From: Amia ocellicauda | Taxonomy: Eukaryota; Chordata; Actinopteri; Amiiformes; Amiidae | Assembly: GCF_036373705.1 (NCBI RefSeq) | Contig: NC_089857.1 | Span: 40,310,784-40,374,783 of the forward strand | Direction of reading: 5' to 3' | DNA: 64,000 nt | Notes under the pieces: generated by a model | Databases searched by the model: none | What the model saw: the letters and a program-made list of their open reading frames with translations, nothing else | Told to the model about the DNA's origin: nothing | Shown: piece by piece, positions 11,559 through 22,815 of the stretch | Numbering within the stretch: the first letter of the stretch is position 1 | Layout of the letters: every line of letters starts with the position of its first letter | Program-made: the position numbers and the translations under genes

Positions 11559-14500
11559 CTGGACCAGGGTGAGACACAGAGGAGGGTTAAGAGAGAGGGA
11601 CGGGTCGGGAGAGGCCTGATCGCCCGAGGATCGAAAAGACAGAGACGTAATGTAAGGAAAGATGGTGCGTTAAGTACCTGGCATTCGTAGAGCTTCTTTC
11701 TTCCCTTCTTTGCTCCGATGCCGTTCTGACACGCAGCCATGTGGCATTTGAGCGTACTGTTCCTGGCAAAGCGCTCGTGGCAGTCCGGACACTCAAAGGG
11801 CTTCTCACCTAGAAAGAAACAACCACAACAGCGTCAGAGGTCCGCTCTTTTCAACTGACGTCTCACACTAAACACTACAAATCTGTCATGTCTTCAATGC
11901 ACCCTTCAACAGGTCTCAAAACATGATGCGAGGAGGGTGTAGGCCGTGTTTTTCACACGCGTGTTTCTGGCTGAAATTTTGAAATGCAATATCTTAATAT
12001 TCTCCTGACACAAACTAGAAAACACAAAAACAGTGTCTGTTCAGTACCTTAGATGCCAGTAAATCACATCATCAAATAAGAAACTAAGCCACGATGGTAG
12101 TGTCTGGATTTAAACCTAAACGATCTGCACCGAAGCATTAAAAATCCTCTCCCCGGCGCGGAACGGGAGGCAGCCCTGACCTGTGTGCTTCCGCAGGTGC
12201 TCCTTGAAGTGTCCGAAGTGGTCGAACTGCTTGTCGCAATACTCGCACACATGCACCTTCTTCTGCGGCCGCTGGCGCCGCGACTGCTCCACCTCGAAGT
12301 GGTTGCAGTTGAGGTGCTGCTTCAGGGCGCTCTCGCGCGTGTAGGTCTTGTTGCAGTGGGGGCACACGAAGGGCTTGTCCGAGTGCACCTTCATGTGCTG
12401 CTTCAGGTGGTAGAAGAGCTTGAAGGAGCGGTCGCACTTGTCGCAGCGGAACAGGTTGTTGAGGTGGGAGATCTGCACTTCCACCACCTCTATGCTCTCC
12501 AGCGCCTTGGGGGCCACGCCGTCCTCCTGCACTGCCGACTCGCCCTCCTTTTTCACGATGTGGAGGGTCTCTCCTCCCTGCTGGTACTTGCTGGTGATGT
12601 CGGCCAGCAGGGCCAGAGCCGAGTCATCCGAGGAGCCCTTGGCAGCTTTGGCCTCTTCAACCACCTCCTCCAGGCAGTCCTCGGCCACTTCGATGGTGCC
12701 CCCGGCGATCTCCACCTCGATCTCCACCGGCTCCGTCTCCACCGAGGGCAGGGTCTCTGTGATGACATTGGAGGTCTCAGCGATCTTCCTCTTCTTGGCT
12801 TTGCTCTTCCCCGTGGGGCTCTGTGCTGGCGTGTAAGAAGTGCTGCTATTTGTTCTTCAGGGTAGAGACAGAGAGGGACAAAACAGAAAGTGTTAGCACC
12901 TATGAAATGTTAAATTGTTTTTTGGTCTATGTTTTAAGATCCTGTGATTTAGAAAGCTTATTTAAAAAAAACAGATGTTATAAAGTCACCTTACTGCTCC
13001 TGATCACTGAGTAATCTAAAGCTACAATGACAAAATACTCTACGCTGTGCTGACCATAATCCCAAAACATCCATCAAAAACAGGATATAGCTTTCCTATT
13101 AGCAATAAACTTTTGTAGACTATGTTATGAGTGATCGGTTCACAACACATCATTGGAGAAAGTTCATATAATCACATGCCAATGAAAGGTAATGTCCTAT
13201 CAAGATGGTGTTTAAGGGAAATATACTAATAGCATTTATGAGAATCTATAAGAAATTAGATGACCTTTGGGTTTCTTACAGTTCCCACAGCAAGTCATGA
13301 ACATTAAAGAGTTCTTGGCATGGTTTTAAAATAGACAAAAATAAATAAATGAGAGCCTGATTCATAGTTAGCAAATACCTTTTAATGACACGGGTTTTGA
13401 ATTATCTGACTATCAAACATCAGCTGTGAGACACTGAAATGTTCCAGGACTTTGAGCTCTTGGGTAGATAACTGTCTGTGGTGCCGCATCCTGACAGCGC
13501 AGCGGCTCATACCTGCTGTTAAGAGCTTTGATTGCTTCTTGCATTTGAAGATACTCGGCTGCTTTCCACACATCATTGACCTCCTCATGGCCGTTCACTG
13601 CCAGCTTGGCTGTATAGGTGAATTCGATCAAGTGGCGGAAGGCCAAGTTACTAACCCCTGTAAGAGGACACCAAAGTAAATTATTTAACATAAAGTGTCA
13701 GCGCTCTTTCACATTTCACTCTCACTGCTCCCCAGGGACGATTCATTTTCCCTTTCCTAACCATTTTTTAAAACAGCATGATGAACAAATGCTACCAACA
13801 TGAATGTAAAGCCAAATCTGAGTTGTTTTTGAAAATTAGACAAAAGTTTTGCCTTTTCCATTCAACCTTTCAAAAACACAAGGGACGCCTCTGATAAACA
13901 GTGAGGAGTTCAATTATACATTTACAAATGTTTTAAGGCAAATAAAACCCTCACAGACTGATTTGACTGACACCCACAGCCAGCCCTAGCCTTGGGAGAC
14001 CAGAAAGACCTTCTGTCTCAGCACCTTCCCAAAATCCGCTGACCAAGCTTCTTAGGTAGGAAGAGGGATCAAAACCTCACCTTCAATCTCCACTAACGGC
14101 TCCATCTTGAAATCCTGGAAGAATTTGTAGAAAAACTGACTGCAAGCAGCGAGCACCGCTTTGTGGGCTCTGAACTGATGACCTGCAGGGAAAGAGAACT
14201 CAGCTGAGACTAAACACAGATTGTCTATCTCTGTAAGGGTTCCCACAAGCAATCTGGTATTTAAGACAGATACGCCCAAGACAAACCTGTTTGGCTCACA
14301 CACACCACCACCAGCACCAGCACATAATTTCCTCACTTTTGAGGACTCGTTCCAGCATCTATGTTGGCTGTACTATTCACACTTTATAAAAAAAAACAAT
14401 AGCAGAGAAAAAATATATACAAATGATCACTCTAACTTATCCAGTGCTGTGTAGCGCCCTCTAGACAGGCCTATGTGGTACTGCAGGATCTTTCTACAGT

Positions 14501-14765
14501 GCTATCAGATGGTTGAAATACAATCTCTTCATTACACATTTTTTTCCTGCTGAAAACTAAGCAAACCATACACAACACATGCCAGTTTCATCTCAATTCT
14601 CAGTCCTGAACTCAAATAAGCATAGTATCCACATTGCGTACCGTCCACAATCAGAGTGATGTCAGTGAACTGGTCCAGTTGCCGCTGTTCATTGAGCCTG
14701 TCCAGCATTACCTTATAATGGGCTGGAAATTCACTGCCAAAATCTAATGGCTCTTCTTCAGACAT
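11031..14765 (-). CDS. znf131: ZNF131: BTB/POZ zinc finger transcription factor
   Basis: Nuclear BTB-C2H2 transcriptional regulator, 567 aa. Coding exons (minus): 14765-14642, 14182-14081, 13657-13513, 12854-12181, 11808-11678, 11558-11031. All have GT/AG ends and phases agree throughout (1,1,2,1,0). The start is MSEEEPLDFG, 15 nt after an acceptor (CTCCTCAG/GGG), so exon 1 is non-coding. The BTB domain (about residues 30-123) contains DRLNEQRQLDQFTDITLIVDG and FRHLIEFTYTAKL. A KKRK basic cluster near residue 145 may be a nuclear localisation signal. Six zinc fingers span about residues 261-440, with an acidic Glu/Val-rich C-terminus. Length and order match human ZNF131 from memory. The start of the 674-nt exon is slightly uncertain: acceptors at CTGAAG or six bases on (AAATAG) are both in frame. 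Confidence 0.93.
12181..12854 (-). CDS. znf131: ZNF131 exon with acidic linker and fingers 1-3
   Basis: The exon encodes a basic KAKKRK cluster, an acidic linker (EPVEIEVEIAGGTIEV) and the conserved GSSDDSALALLADITSKY block. Fingers 1-3 follow at about residues 261-281, 288-309 and 327-347. The finger spacing is irregular, with a 17-residue linker between fingers 2 and 3, as in mammalian ZNF131. Third-position GC is much higher than in the surrounding introns. Confidence 0.92.
13513..14182 (-). CDS. znf131: ZNF131 BTB-domain exons (two of three)
   Basis: Exon 14182-14081 encodes HQFRAHKAVLAACSQFFYKF, the dimerisation core of the BTB fold. Exon 13657-13513 encodes FRHLIEFTYTAKLAVNGHEE and NDVWKAAEYLQMQEAIKAL, the fold's C-terminal helices. 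The exons are separated by a short intron. The donor AG/GTATGA at the left edge leaves phase 2. Confidence 0.9.
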
Positions 14766-15299
14766 GATTGAGCACTTCCCCTGAGGAGAAAACAGAAATA
14801 AACTAATTAGCAAACCATAAAAAGAAACATCAGAGACTGCTCCCCTCAGCAGCCCCCCACCAAAAAAATAAAGCTGATATTGGTATGCAGAAAAATAATA
14901 GAGCCAAAAACAACAGCTAAATATATTCAAATAAATGCATCTCTGATAAATGTCCTTTGTGGACCTCTGTGGGCTAGATCTTACTGTAATTGTGTAACTC
15001 TTATGGTGCAAATGGTAAAAATATAAATTATAAATGGTCTTTATTCAAATAATGATCTGTGCTGCTACTTACTATACATTAATGCTGTTTCAAAAAGTGT
15101 CAGGACAGACGTACATACATATATTTATGAAATGCAATATATGCATAAATGCAAAAGACTAGCAGGTCAGTACACGTCTTTAAATATCCAATGTTATTCT
15201 ATGCAAAACTAGTGCTAATCAAGGTCTGTGAAAGCAGCTGATAATGTCAACACACGCTGTATGGGATCAACATTCTGGCAGATCCAATCAGCAAGAACA

Positions 15300-15985
15300 A
15301 AAGGCACAGTCGATCAAATATCTTGTCCAATGAACTACTTGGAGCGCGATGACGCCCCGCCCCTGTGTGCACGCATTCTCCAATCACAACGTTGACAGTT
15401 CAATCAAATGGGCCAAACGGACCAGTCACGGTACAGGTGGGCGGGCTGAAGAGTGCAGAGCTACAGCGGGACGTCGGAGCGGAAGGCCTGCTCCTCACCC
15501 CGCAGAACCGTGACACAAAACCAGCGAAAACAAGGCGGAACGGGGGATGCGGTTACTGCGGACCAGCCGACCTAAGCGCGTATAAAATCACAATGCGTCC
15601 TGTGCGGCGGCGGAGGTAATCAGCGATAATATAACGGGACGGTTTCATTATAGGCCTGTCTGAGTTCTCGCCATTTGTTGTTTGACCACCTGCGTTACGT
15701 CATCAAATCGCGCATTAAAAATCTCCTTTTTAAGGGGCAGAATGCGAAATACGGCGCTCCCGTCTGCGATACCGCACCTGGCCGACCGCTAAACCCACCT
15801 CTTGTCAGGTTGCGCTGCTCCGAGCAGTTGATTTCGGCGCCGAGCCTTCCCCAGCTCGTCCTCCGCGGCTCCTCTCCCGATCTACCAAAAAGGGCGGTCG
15901 CTTCTCCGCCGGGCCTCGGATTCCCAGCAGCCCCTGCGCCGCCGGCCTGCGCGGGTGCTGATTGGTAGCGTTGCTGGGCAACCGC
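15300..15985 (-). promoter_or_regulatory. znf131: GC-rich promoter region of ZNF131
   Basis: A CpG-rich block just upstream of ZNF131. On the minus strand a donor-like CCAG/GTGCGG ends at 15778 and is a good candidate for the non-coding first exon, which would splice to the acceptor at 14780. Motifs: a CRE-like TTACGTCA (15695-15702), a GC box near 15354, and an X-box with CCAAT at 15961-15982. There is no TATA box, as expected for a housekeeping-type island. The transcription start is inferred, not seen. Confidence 0.6.
15961..15982 (-). promoter_or_regulatory. RFX X-box next to an inverted CCAAT box
   Basis: GTTGCTGGGCAAC (15970-15982) is a near-perfect palindromic RFX X-box. ATTGG, which is CCAAT on the minus strand, starts nine bases to its left. 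Both lie upstream of the proposed minus-strand ZNF131 exon 1. Confidence 0.6.
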
Positions 15986-18900
15986 ATCCCACCCTTGTGC
16001 AGGACCCGCATCCGCACGGAGCCCCAGCGCAGCAAAGTGCCTGCACATCAGCCAGAGCATCCCAGCAAGCGCTTACTGCATGGGAAACTGTAATTCTAAT
16101 TTAATACACGTATGAAAGAGGGCAAGGGATTGAACAGGACCTGATTGTAAGTGCAGTCAATATATGCATGCATCTTTCTTGCTTATGTGTTCATCTTGCA
16201 AAATGTTTATCTAAGAATACAGTGTCAATACATTTATTATTATTATTATTGTTATTATTGTTATTGTTAATATCGTCGCATTTCCGCTGTTGAACTTTGT
16301 CAAATTAATGCAACTGAAGTGTATTTAGTACTTTAGTTATTATTCCAGGGCAATAATGAGTGAATGATGCAACACTGCTGCTAACACGTGTCTTGTCCCC
16401 CCTTCTCTGTTCTCACCACCTGTTCCTTGTGAGTCCGTCGCCCACTCGTCCTCCGTCCTGCCAAAAACTCTCTCTCTTCTCATTGCATCTGTGCTCCGAG
16501 ACTGGCCTGTAATGATTATTTCTGAAAAAAATCACCTTCGGGATCCACAGTGTGTGCTGCTCTGCTCAGCCCCGAGTTATTCCTACAGTGGAATAGGGCA
16601 ATGCCCTTGTGGCTTCCCTGTGCCGGCAACCCACCCACTCTGATTCATTGAAAACTGCGGCTTGTCTGATGTCTGTCTCTCACTTCTCCTTGGCATCTCC
16701 TCTTCTGTGGTCCCTCCTGCCTTCCTCTTTCTGCAGATAATCAAGTTCAGCACTAATGTAATGTCTTCATAATGTCTGCTGCTGTCTCCATCACCCTGAC
16801 CCCTCCTGTCTCTAGCCTCCCTTGTGACTTCATTTGGTCTCTCATCCTCTCTGTTCATCTTCCTGCTGCATGACCACATCTCTCTTTCACTCTCCCACCT
16901 CCTAGGCTCATTAATTCTGCTCTCTTGCCCCTATTACATCTCTGAACAACTTGGAAACTCACCTCCTCAGATGATGATGATTACCACCAATAGTGCTAAA
17001 CCACACAACCCCCCACCCCCAAATATCAGATTACAAGTACCTTCTGATTAATGCTCAGCTGTGCTATCAACTCATTACTACTCACTTTTTGCTGTATAAT
17101 GTTTTATTCTTTTTGGATTTTGAGTCACCCTGGCTGACGGCATAACCAAATGAATAAGTAATTCCAACACAATTCATCTGATCACAGTTGGTCTTATCTT
17201 TGTAACTTTTGTGTCCTACATTGCAATGGAGCCACCTGCTGGCACAAGAAGCCTATGACATGTTTTATTTAATAGAAAACCACTTTCTACAAACCCAGTA
17301 CTGGAAATTTGCCCTTTTCACAGAAGCATAGATTGTCTTAATTTACAAGCAGGAGGCTATGGGATTAAATCCAAAACCCAACAGGATTTGTTTCAACTGC
17401 TCTCAGTTACATGTATCTGATATTAAGGATGTTGTTGATGTCTCAGTTTTTAAACATTTGCATCAGTCTTAGAGTACTGAGGTTACTTTAGGTTAAGAAT
17501 CAGTCTGAATAAATATTTACAGAAATCGTCACTTTTTTTACTTTGAGAAAACAGGTGAAAAAACATGTAAAACTAAAGGAAAGAAGCCAGAACACATCAA
17601 CATTAGTGTACCATTAACAATGGATGCTTCTAGTTTGTTTATGAACCAACCAACAACTAATATACTTTGCACACTATCAAAGTTTTTAAGTGCATGTTTT
17701 TCTTGTATTTATCTATGTCTTCTTAGATAGATATCTCATCCACGACCCAGTGTAGGCTGTCAGTCTGTTGTGATTAATTAGAGCAGCATCAACAACAGGT
17801 AGTTGATACTAATAATAGGTCAGATTCTTAGAAAGCCTCGTGCTTCTGTACAGGCATCTGCTGTGCTGCATCTTCATATTGTAAGTAAGTCATCACAAGG
17901 GTGTGAGAGAAGACACTCTCTCCACAGAGATACCATAACAGAGGAGCTGAATTTAAAATAGTTAAATATGATTGATAGACCATTAGCAACTGTGTTTGGC
18001 CTGAACTGCAATGTTGTTCTGCCTATTTATCTGATAGGTTTTGTTATGTATTTGATTTTGTTTTTGAATATTGAAACTAAATGTTTTTATTATAAGGAAA
18101 TGTAAAATACAATAAAAACTGTATTTATCTGACAGGATTGTATAGTTTGCATATTCATTTCAGTAGCCAACTCTTGAGGATCGCATAGGAATGTGTTTGT
18201 TCAGGAAGAGAAGACTCTACATTGGGATCTTATGCTAAGCTGGTCTTTGGTGTGTACCACTACATTAAGTAGAGATTCCTTTACTAACTCATTTGAGTTT
18301 GTCTACTGATAAAAAATACTTTGAACGGAAAATGTGTTCAGTATTCTCTCAAACCAGCACTGTTACAGCACCCTTATCAAATGCTCTGCTGGGGCTGTAG
18401 AATCCACAGTAATCAAAGTTCTTCGTTAAACATTTCTAGATCAGCTTCCTGCATTTAGAAACCGCAGGCAGAATTCTGTGTGATCTGTGCTCATATACAG
18501 AACTAACTGACCATAGATGTTAACCTTTCATGATTTTGTGTTTTGCATTCGGTCTTACATTTTAACCCGGTCTATATAACATAACTGCAGAAGTGCTCAG
18601 CAATCGATATAATTCCATGACTGTACTCGACCAATATAGTATGCACAAGTACACACAAACCAATGTATTCTGGCCCGTTTGGCCCCCCACAGTAAACCTT
18701 ACCTTGAAATGACTTGAAGTGTCAGTGGTATTATGAATGCAAAATTCAGTGCAATAACCTCTTTTATACTATCTATAAATGTGTTTTAATTCTGTTTTAA
18801 ACCACGGCAAGAGGAGAATACGCCCTGTGTTTCTATACGCAAAGTAAGTCATATGCGTTCACCTTGGAAGTCAGTCAGACAGATAAGAAGGTGCCAAATC

Positions 18901-19068
18901 ATATAAAGTATTGGATGTTGGCAAAGGGACATTCCACTCCAGTCTCCGACTTTCAAGGAGTCAGCAGATACTTGGCAGGGTGGGGTTATATGGTAATTTA
19001 TGTTAGTATATTCATGTTTTCACAAATTTAAAAATGGGTGCAGTCCAATGCAAGCATCCTTGTCTATA
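15986..19068. other. Intergenic stretch between ZNF131 and SELENOP
   Basis: No gene recognised. It contains a TTATTATTG-type repeat at about 16233-16270, a pyrimidine-rich zone at 16390-16930, and a decayed reverse-orientation copy of a dispersed fish repeat tail at 17122-17160. Confidence 0.45.
17122..17160 (-). repeat. Dispersed fish repeat tail, decayed, reverse orientation
   Basis: GAGTCACCCTGGCTGACGGC followed by AAATGAATAAGTAAT is the decayed reverse complement of the tail at 20685-20745 (AGCAGACGCCCTTATCC). The class is uncertain. Confidence 0.45.
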
Positions 19069-19369
19069 TACAGTGGCTCTCAAAAGTATTCCCCCCCTTG
19101 GACTTTTCCACACTGCATTGTGTTACAACATGAAGTCAGAATGGATTCAATCAGGAATGTTTGCCACTGATCAACACAGAAAATGTCCATAATGTCAAAG
19201 CGAAAAATAAAATCTGCAAATTGTTGTAAATTAATTACAAATACAAAACAGAAAATACCTCCACCTCTGTGCAAATTTGTTTTTTGCACTTTGACATTTG
19301 ATTGATTGATTTCATGTTGTGCAATGTGGAAAAGTCCAAGGAGGGTGACTACTTTTGAAAGCCACTGTA
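19069..19369. mobile_element. Non-autonomous Tc1-type MITE (297 bp)
   Basis: Flanked by TA (19069-19070 and 19368-19369). The ends are long imperfect inverted repeats: CAGTGGCTCTCAAAAGTATT on the left and the complement of CTTTTGAAAGCCACTG on the right, both continuing into TTGGACTTTTCCACA. There is no coding capacity. This is the familiar internally deleted Tc1-like element of fish genomes. Confidence 0.85.
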
Positions 19370-20408
19370 TCTAGATGCTAATTGTATGTGTTGATTTATT
19401 TATAAAACTTGCAGTTACTCAGTCATGTAAATAACCTGATGCTGATCTCCCACACTGATGCACATTGCACAATAACTGTACATATAAACTGGACATAACA
19501 TAAGGCCGACACATTCATTTATTTTTCATGACTGATTGACACAACTTTTTTGCTGCTTGAGAGATTTCGTTAAGGTACTTTTTCCCCCCTCTCTCCCTCC
19601 CTGGCAGGTAGTTGGGTTCAAGTTAAATATTGACTCAGCTAGTATCAGTTGATATATGTGGCAGATCATTTTTCAAAGTGCTTTTTTTGTTATGCGTCTC
19701 TCTGGTAATCTTGAAACAAAAACAAAGTAGGAATGTTACAACAAATTTTAATTGGTGCCACTTTTAATTGTGATTTTGACAGACACACACTAACCCTAAT
19801 AGTCAGTGACATAACGACAGGTAAGTAAGCTACAGATTCATAGGTTTATCAGAACCCGTGACTAGAGATACAACCTTTGTGCTAACAGCATGCCATTACA
19901 TGTCTATGAAGTATGAAAAGTAGTAAAGTTCATGTTAAGTACAGGTCATGTAATTACTTGTTGTATTTGTAGATACTTATGAAGGCAGCCTTTATTTCAC
20001 AACCAGTCAACCCATGCACGTATTAATTTAACACATGCACAAGGTGTACAGTAAAAGAGGGTGTCTTTTAAGAAAGTATATATCATTGTTTTCAGCTTGA
20101 CTGTTTAAAATTGGGCTGTCAGCCTCAAAGATATTAGGAAAAAAATGACATCTGCAGAGAACGTATCAGCCCCACAAAAATGTGCATGTTTTTGATTAGT
20201 CTCTAGTTAGGCGTACTATGCTAGTGTGACTTCCCCCTCTCCCCCAACTTCCTTCTCCTTTGTCACATGAGAAAAAAAATATATAGAACGTGACCTATGA
20301 ATTTTGTCAATTGTGCATTTTTGGTTAATATCTGTAAAGGCTGACGGGGGTGTCTGCACAAGAACAGAACAGCTTCAGCATGTCTTCCAAAGTGCACAGA
20401 GCTGAGAG
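19370..20408. other. SELENOP 5' flank
   Basis: No gene or complete repeat recognised; the core promoter lies at its right end. Confidence 0.4.
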
Positions 20409-20421
20409 CGACCTTTGCCCC
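20409..20421 (-). promoter_or_regulatory. HNF4-type DR1 element
   Basis: On the minus strand this reads GGGGCAAAGGTCG, a direct repeat with one-base spacing that differs from an ideal HNF4 site only in the last base. It lies 28 bp upstream of the TATA box. Mammalian SELENOP is a hepatokine gene controlled by HNF4A with FOXO and PGC-1alpha, so the placement fits liver expression. Binding is inferred from the motif. Confidence 0.6.
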
Positions 20422-20448
20422 AAATCAAAACTTGAAAAACAACTGGAG

Positions 20449-20456
20449 TATAAATA
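20449..20456 (+). promoter_or_regulatory. selenop: SELENOP TATA box, upstream promoter
   Basis: TATAAATA about 30 bp before a purine-rich start region, with a 5' UTR exon ending at a perfect donor (GAAA/GTAAGT, GT at 20531). The predicted start is near 20480. Confidence 0.65.
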
Positions 20457-20479
20457 GAGAGGAGCTGCAGGAGGAAATG

Positions 20480-20530
20480 TTTACTGCAGAAGAAGATTGG
20501 ACTGGACTGAACGAAGGGTTTTTGCAGAAA
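20480..20530 (+). other. selenop: SELENOP non-coding exon 1
   Basis: The exon lies between the predicted start near 20480 and the donor at 20531. It would splice to the acceptor TGTGAAG/CTGAC at 21585/21586, 18 nt before the start codon. Mammalian SELENOP likewise has a non-coding first exon. The 5' edge is approximate. Confidence 0.5.
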
Positions 20531-20684
20531 GTAAGTCGAATTTATACACTTTCCTTCACTGTTTTTACTGCAATAGTTTAGCAAAATATTAAACAATTAA
20601 ATGGATAATGAATGTACCATTATGCACATAAAATAAATGTTTAATTTTACTCTTGTTTTACTTATATATTATATAATATATTAT

Positions 20685-20745
20685 GCATTATTATTTTATT
20701 TCATAGCAGACGCCCTTATCCAGGGCGACTTACAAAATATAAGCA
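20685..20745 (+). repeat. Dispersed fish repeat tail, best-preserved copy
   Basis: An ATT-rich lead followed by AGCAGACGCCCTTATCC and AGGGCGACTTAC. This motif is very common in fish genomes. It lies in SELENOP intron 1. Other copies, more decayed, are at 17122-17160, 29431-29470 and 55424-55460. Confidence 0.6.
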
Positions 20746-21456
20746 CAAATACAAAGTGCAAAAATAAAGTGCAGTTCAAGGCATAAAACATATTACAAAT
20801 TCCAGTTTACATAATACAGTGCAATGCAAAGCATAATGAATTATGCACTTGTGGAAAATTGCTGCATATGCAAAAAACACCCAGTTGAACAGTTCCTTTT
20901 AAGGGTGAATTCTTGAAAACAAGAATGCAATCTAAATTCATAACATGGAATAACTTACCTCTTATCTTTCAGATTGTTTATCTTAGTCCATATGGTTGCG
21001 TTAATTCCTAGAAATATAATATATACATTTCCTTTTTTTTAGGATAATTAAAATGCAGAGAAAACCTAACTTTCTATATAAACACATATATATGTATATA
21101 ATAATCAAAAGTGAAGAGCACATATACTTAACAACATTCTTATCATTTGCAATAACAAGTATTAATTAAACATACTGACTATTTAGTAGCAGCAATCTGA
21201 GCAATATAGATAACAAGCAAAAAAGAAATCCAGTATTTTTTTTTAAATAACCTCATCATCTGCACCTTGAAAGGAAATACTAATGGTTTCAGACAATAGA
21301 TACAAAGAGTAAATCCCAGCCTCTGTAGCATGTTGAAGCAAAGGGAACAGACCACCTACATTTCTAGTCAAGATAAGAATGTACAAACAAGCAGGGGAGG
21401 GACGGTGAAGGGAAGGAGACAGGATCAGGAAATGAACCTGCTTACTGCAATGTGCC

Positions 21457-21464
21457 TATAAAAG
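21457..21464 (+). promoter_or_regulatory. selenop: Candidate second SELENOP TATA box
   Basis: TATAAAAG about 147 bp upstream of the start codon, in SELENOP intron 1. A transcript starting near 21490 could reach the ATG without splicing, giving an alternative 5' UTR. Inferred from motif and position only. Confidence 0.4.
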
Positions 21465-21603
21465 TGTCCTCCGGCCCGCAGATCTAAATGTCAGCTCTCA
21501 CAGTGATAAGAAATGTATTTTGAACTATGCTTGTGTTTGTTGCTTTAGCTCTAATGTGAATCTCTGTTCTTTCCCTCCTGTGAAGCTGACTTTGACCAGA
21601 GCC

Positions 21604-22771
21604 ATGTGGACGGGGCTCGGCCTGGTCCTCGCGCTTGCCCTGCTGCCCGTGGGCAGGGCTGAGCGCGAGGCCGGGGGCAGCCGCTGTAAAGAGGCCCCGC
21701 CTTGGACGATTGGCAGTCAGTCGCCCATGAGCGACTCAGTGGGCCAGGTGACCGTGGTGGCGTTGCTCCAGGCTAGCTGACACTTCTGCTTGGTGCAGGC
21801 CTCCAGGTACAGCCCTTTCCTTTGACATGAGCCGATACGAATGCAATGTCACGTGTAGATGAACAAAGAACACATGCAGCCTGCCCCCCCCCCCACACAC
21901 ACACATGCATACATACAGCCGATTTATAAATACTGCAGATATGTGTTACTGTTTGCTCCACACATCTACTTTTTAAACTTATCAACGTCTTTTGAAATTA
22001 TTGTTAGATGACTTAATGGTGACATTTAAAAAAATCTGAAAAATAAACATATAAACTAATTTTTGTTAACTTTATTTATCATAGAATAACATACTATGGG
22101 TATACTGATTATCCCTATATGAAGACTGCTCATCTAACTAATAAAGAGGAGAAATATAAAACAAATCTAAGTAATAATTGAACACCTAGCCATTTATAAA
22201 TTAAGTGAGAGTATTTTTTTTATATTTAAAAGTAGTAGAACTCTTTTGTGAAGCCTGATTTCACAGTCCTCAATGTCGTGGCAGTCACATTACAATTTTT
22301 TTATTAAGAAAACAAATGTTAATATGTAACCAAACTAAGCAATACGAATGCCGTTGACCGCTGGGCTTGTGCGGACTTGAGTTGACCAGCTGTGTAACTC
22401 TTTAACAGAATGGATGACCTGCGCATGAAGCTGGAGGGACAGGGTCTGGTGAACATCTCCTACATGGTGGTTAACAACCAGGGGGAAGACTCTCGCCGCC
22501 TGTTTCGCCTCCTCAGGATGAAGGCGTCTAAGAACATCATCGTGTATGACCAGTACCCACTCCAGGAAGACGTGTGGAGACTCCTGTCTGGTGAAAAAGA
22601 CGACTTCCTCATATACGACAGGTGATTTTATCCTTGTTGTCACAAAGAGACCAACGCTCTTCACTGAGAAATGTACTTGATCCGCGGAGGACTTCAGTGC
22701 AGAGCTCGAATTAAGGCCTGCATGGTCAGCAAAACATTCCTTAATGGCTCTAGTGGTGTTTTTTTAATATA

Positions 22772-22815
<44 letters not shown>

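Noticed and set aside
11115..11690. Long plus-strand ORFs across ZNF131 (also 12185-12865)
   Set aside because: They are antisense shadows of GC-rich coding exons; the minus strand shows conserved zinc fingers and proper splice sites.
15675..16060. ORFs of about 100-120 codons on both strands in the CpG island
   Set aside because: GC-rich promoter sequence lacks stops by composition. No domain or splice logic supports coding.
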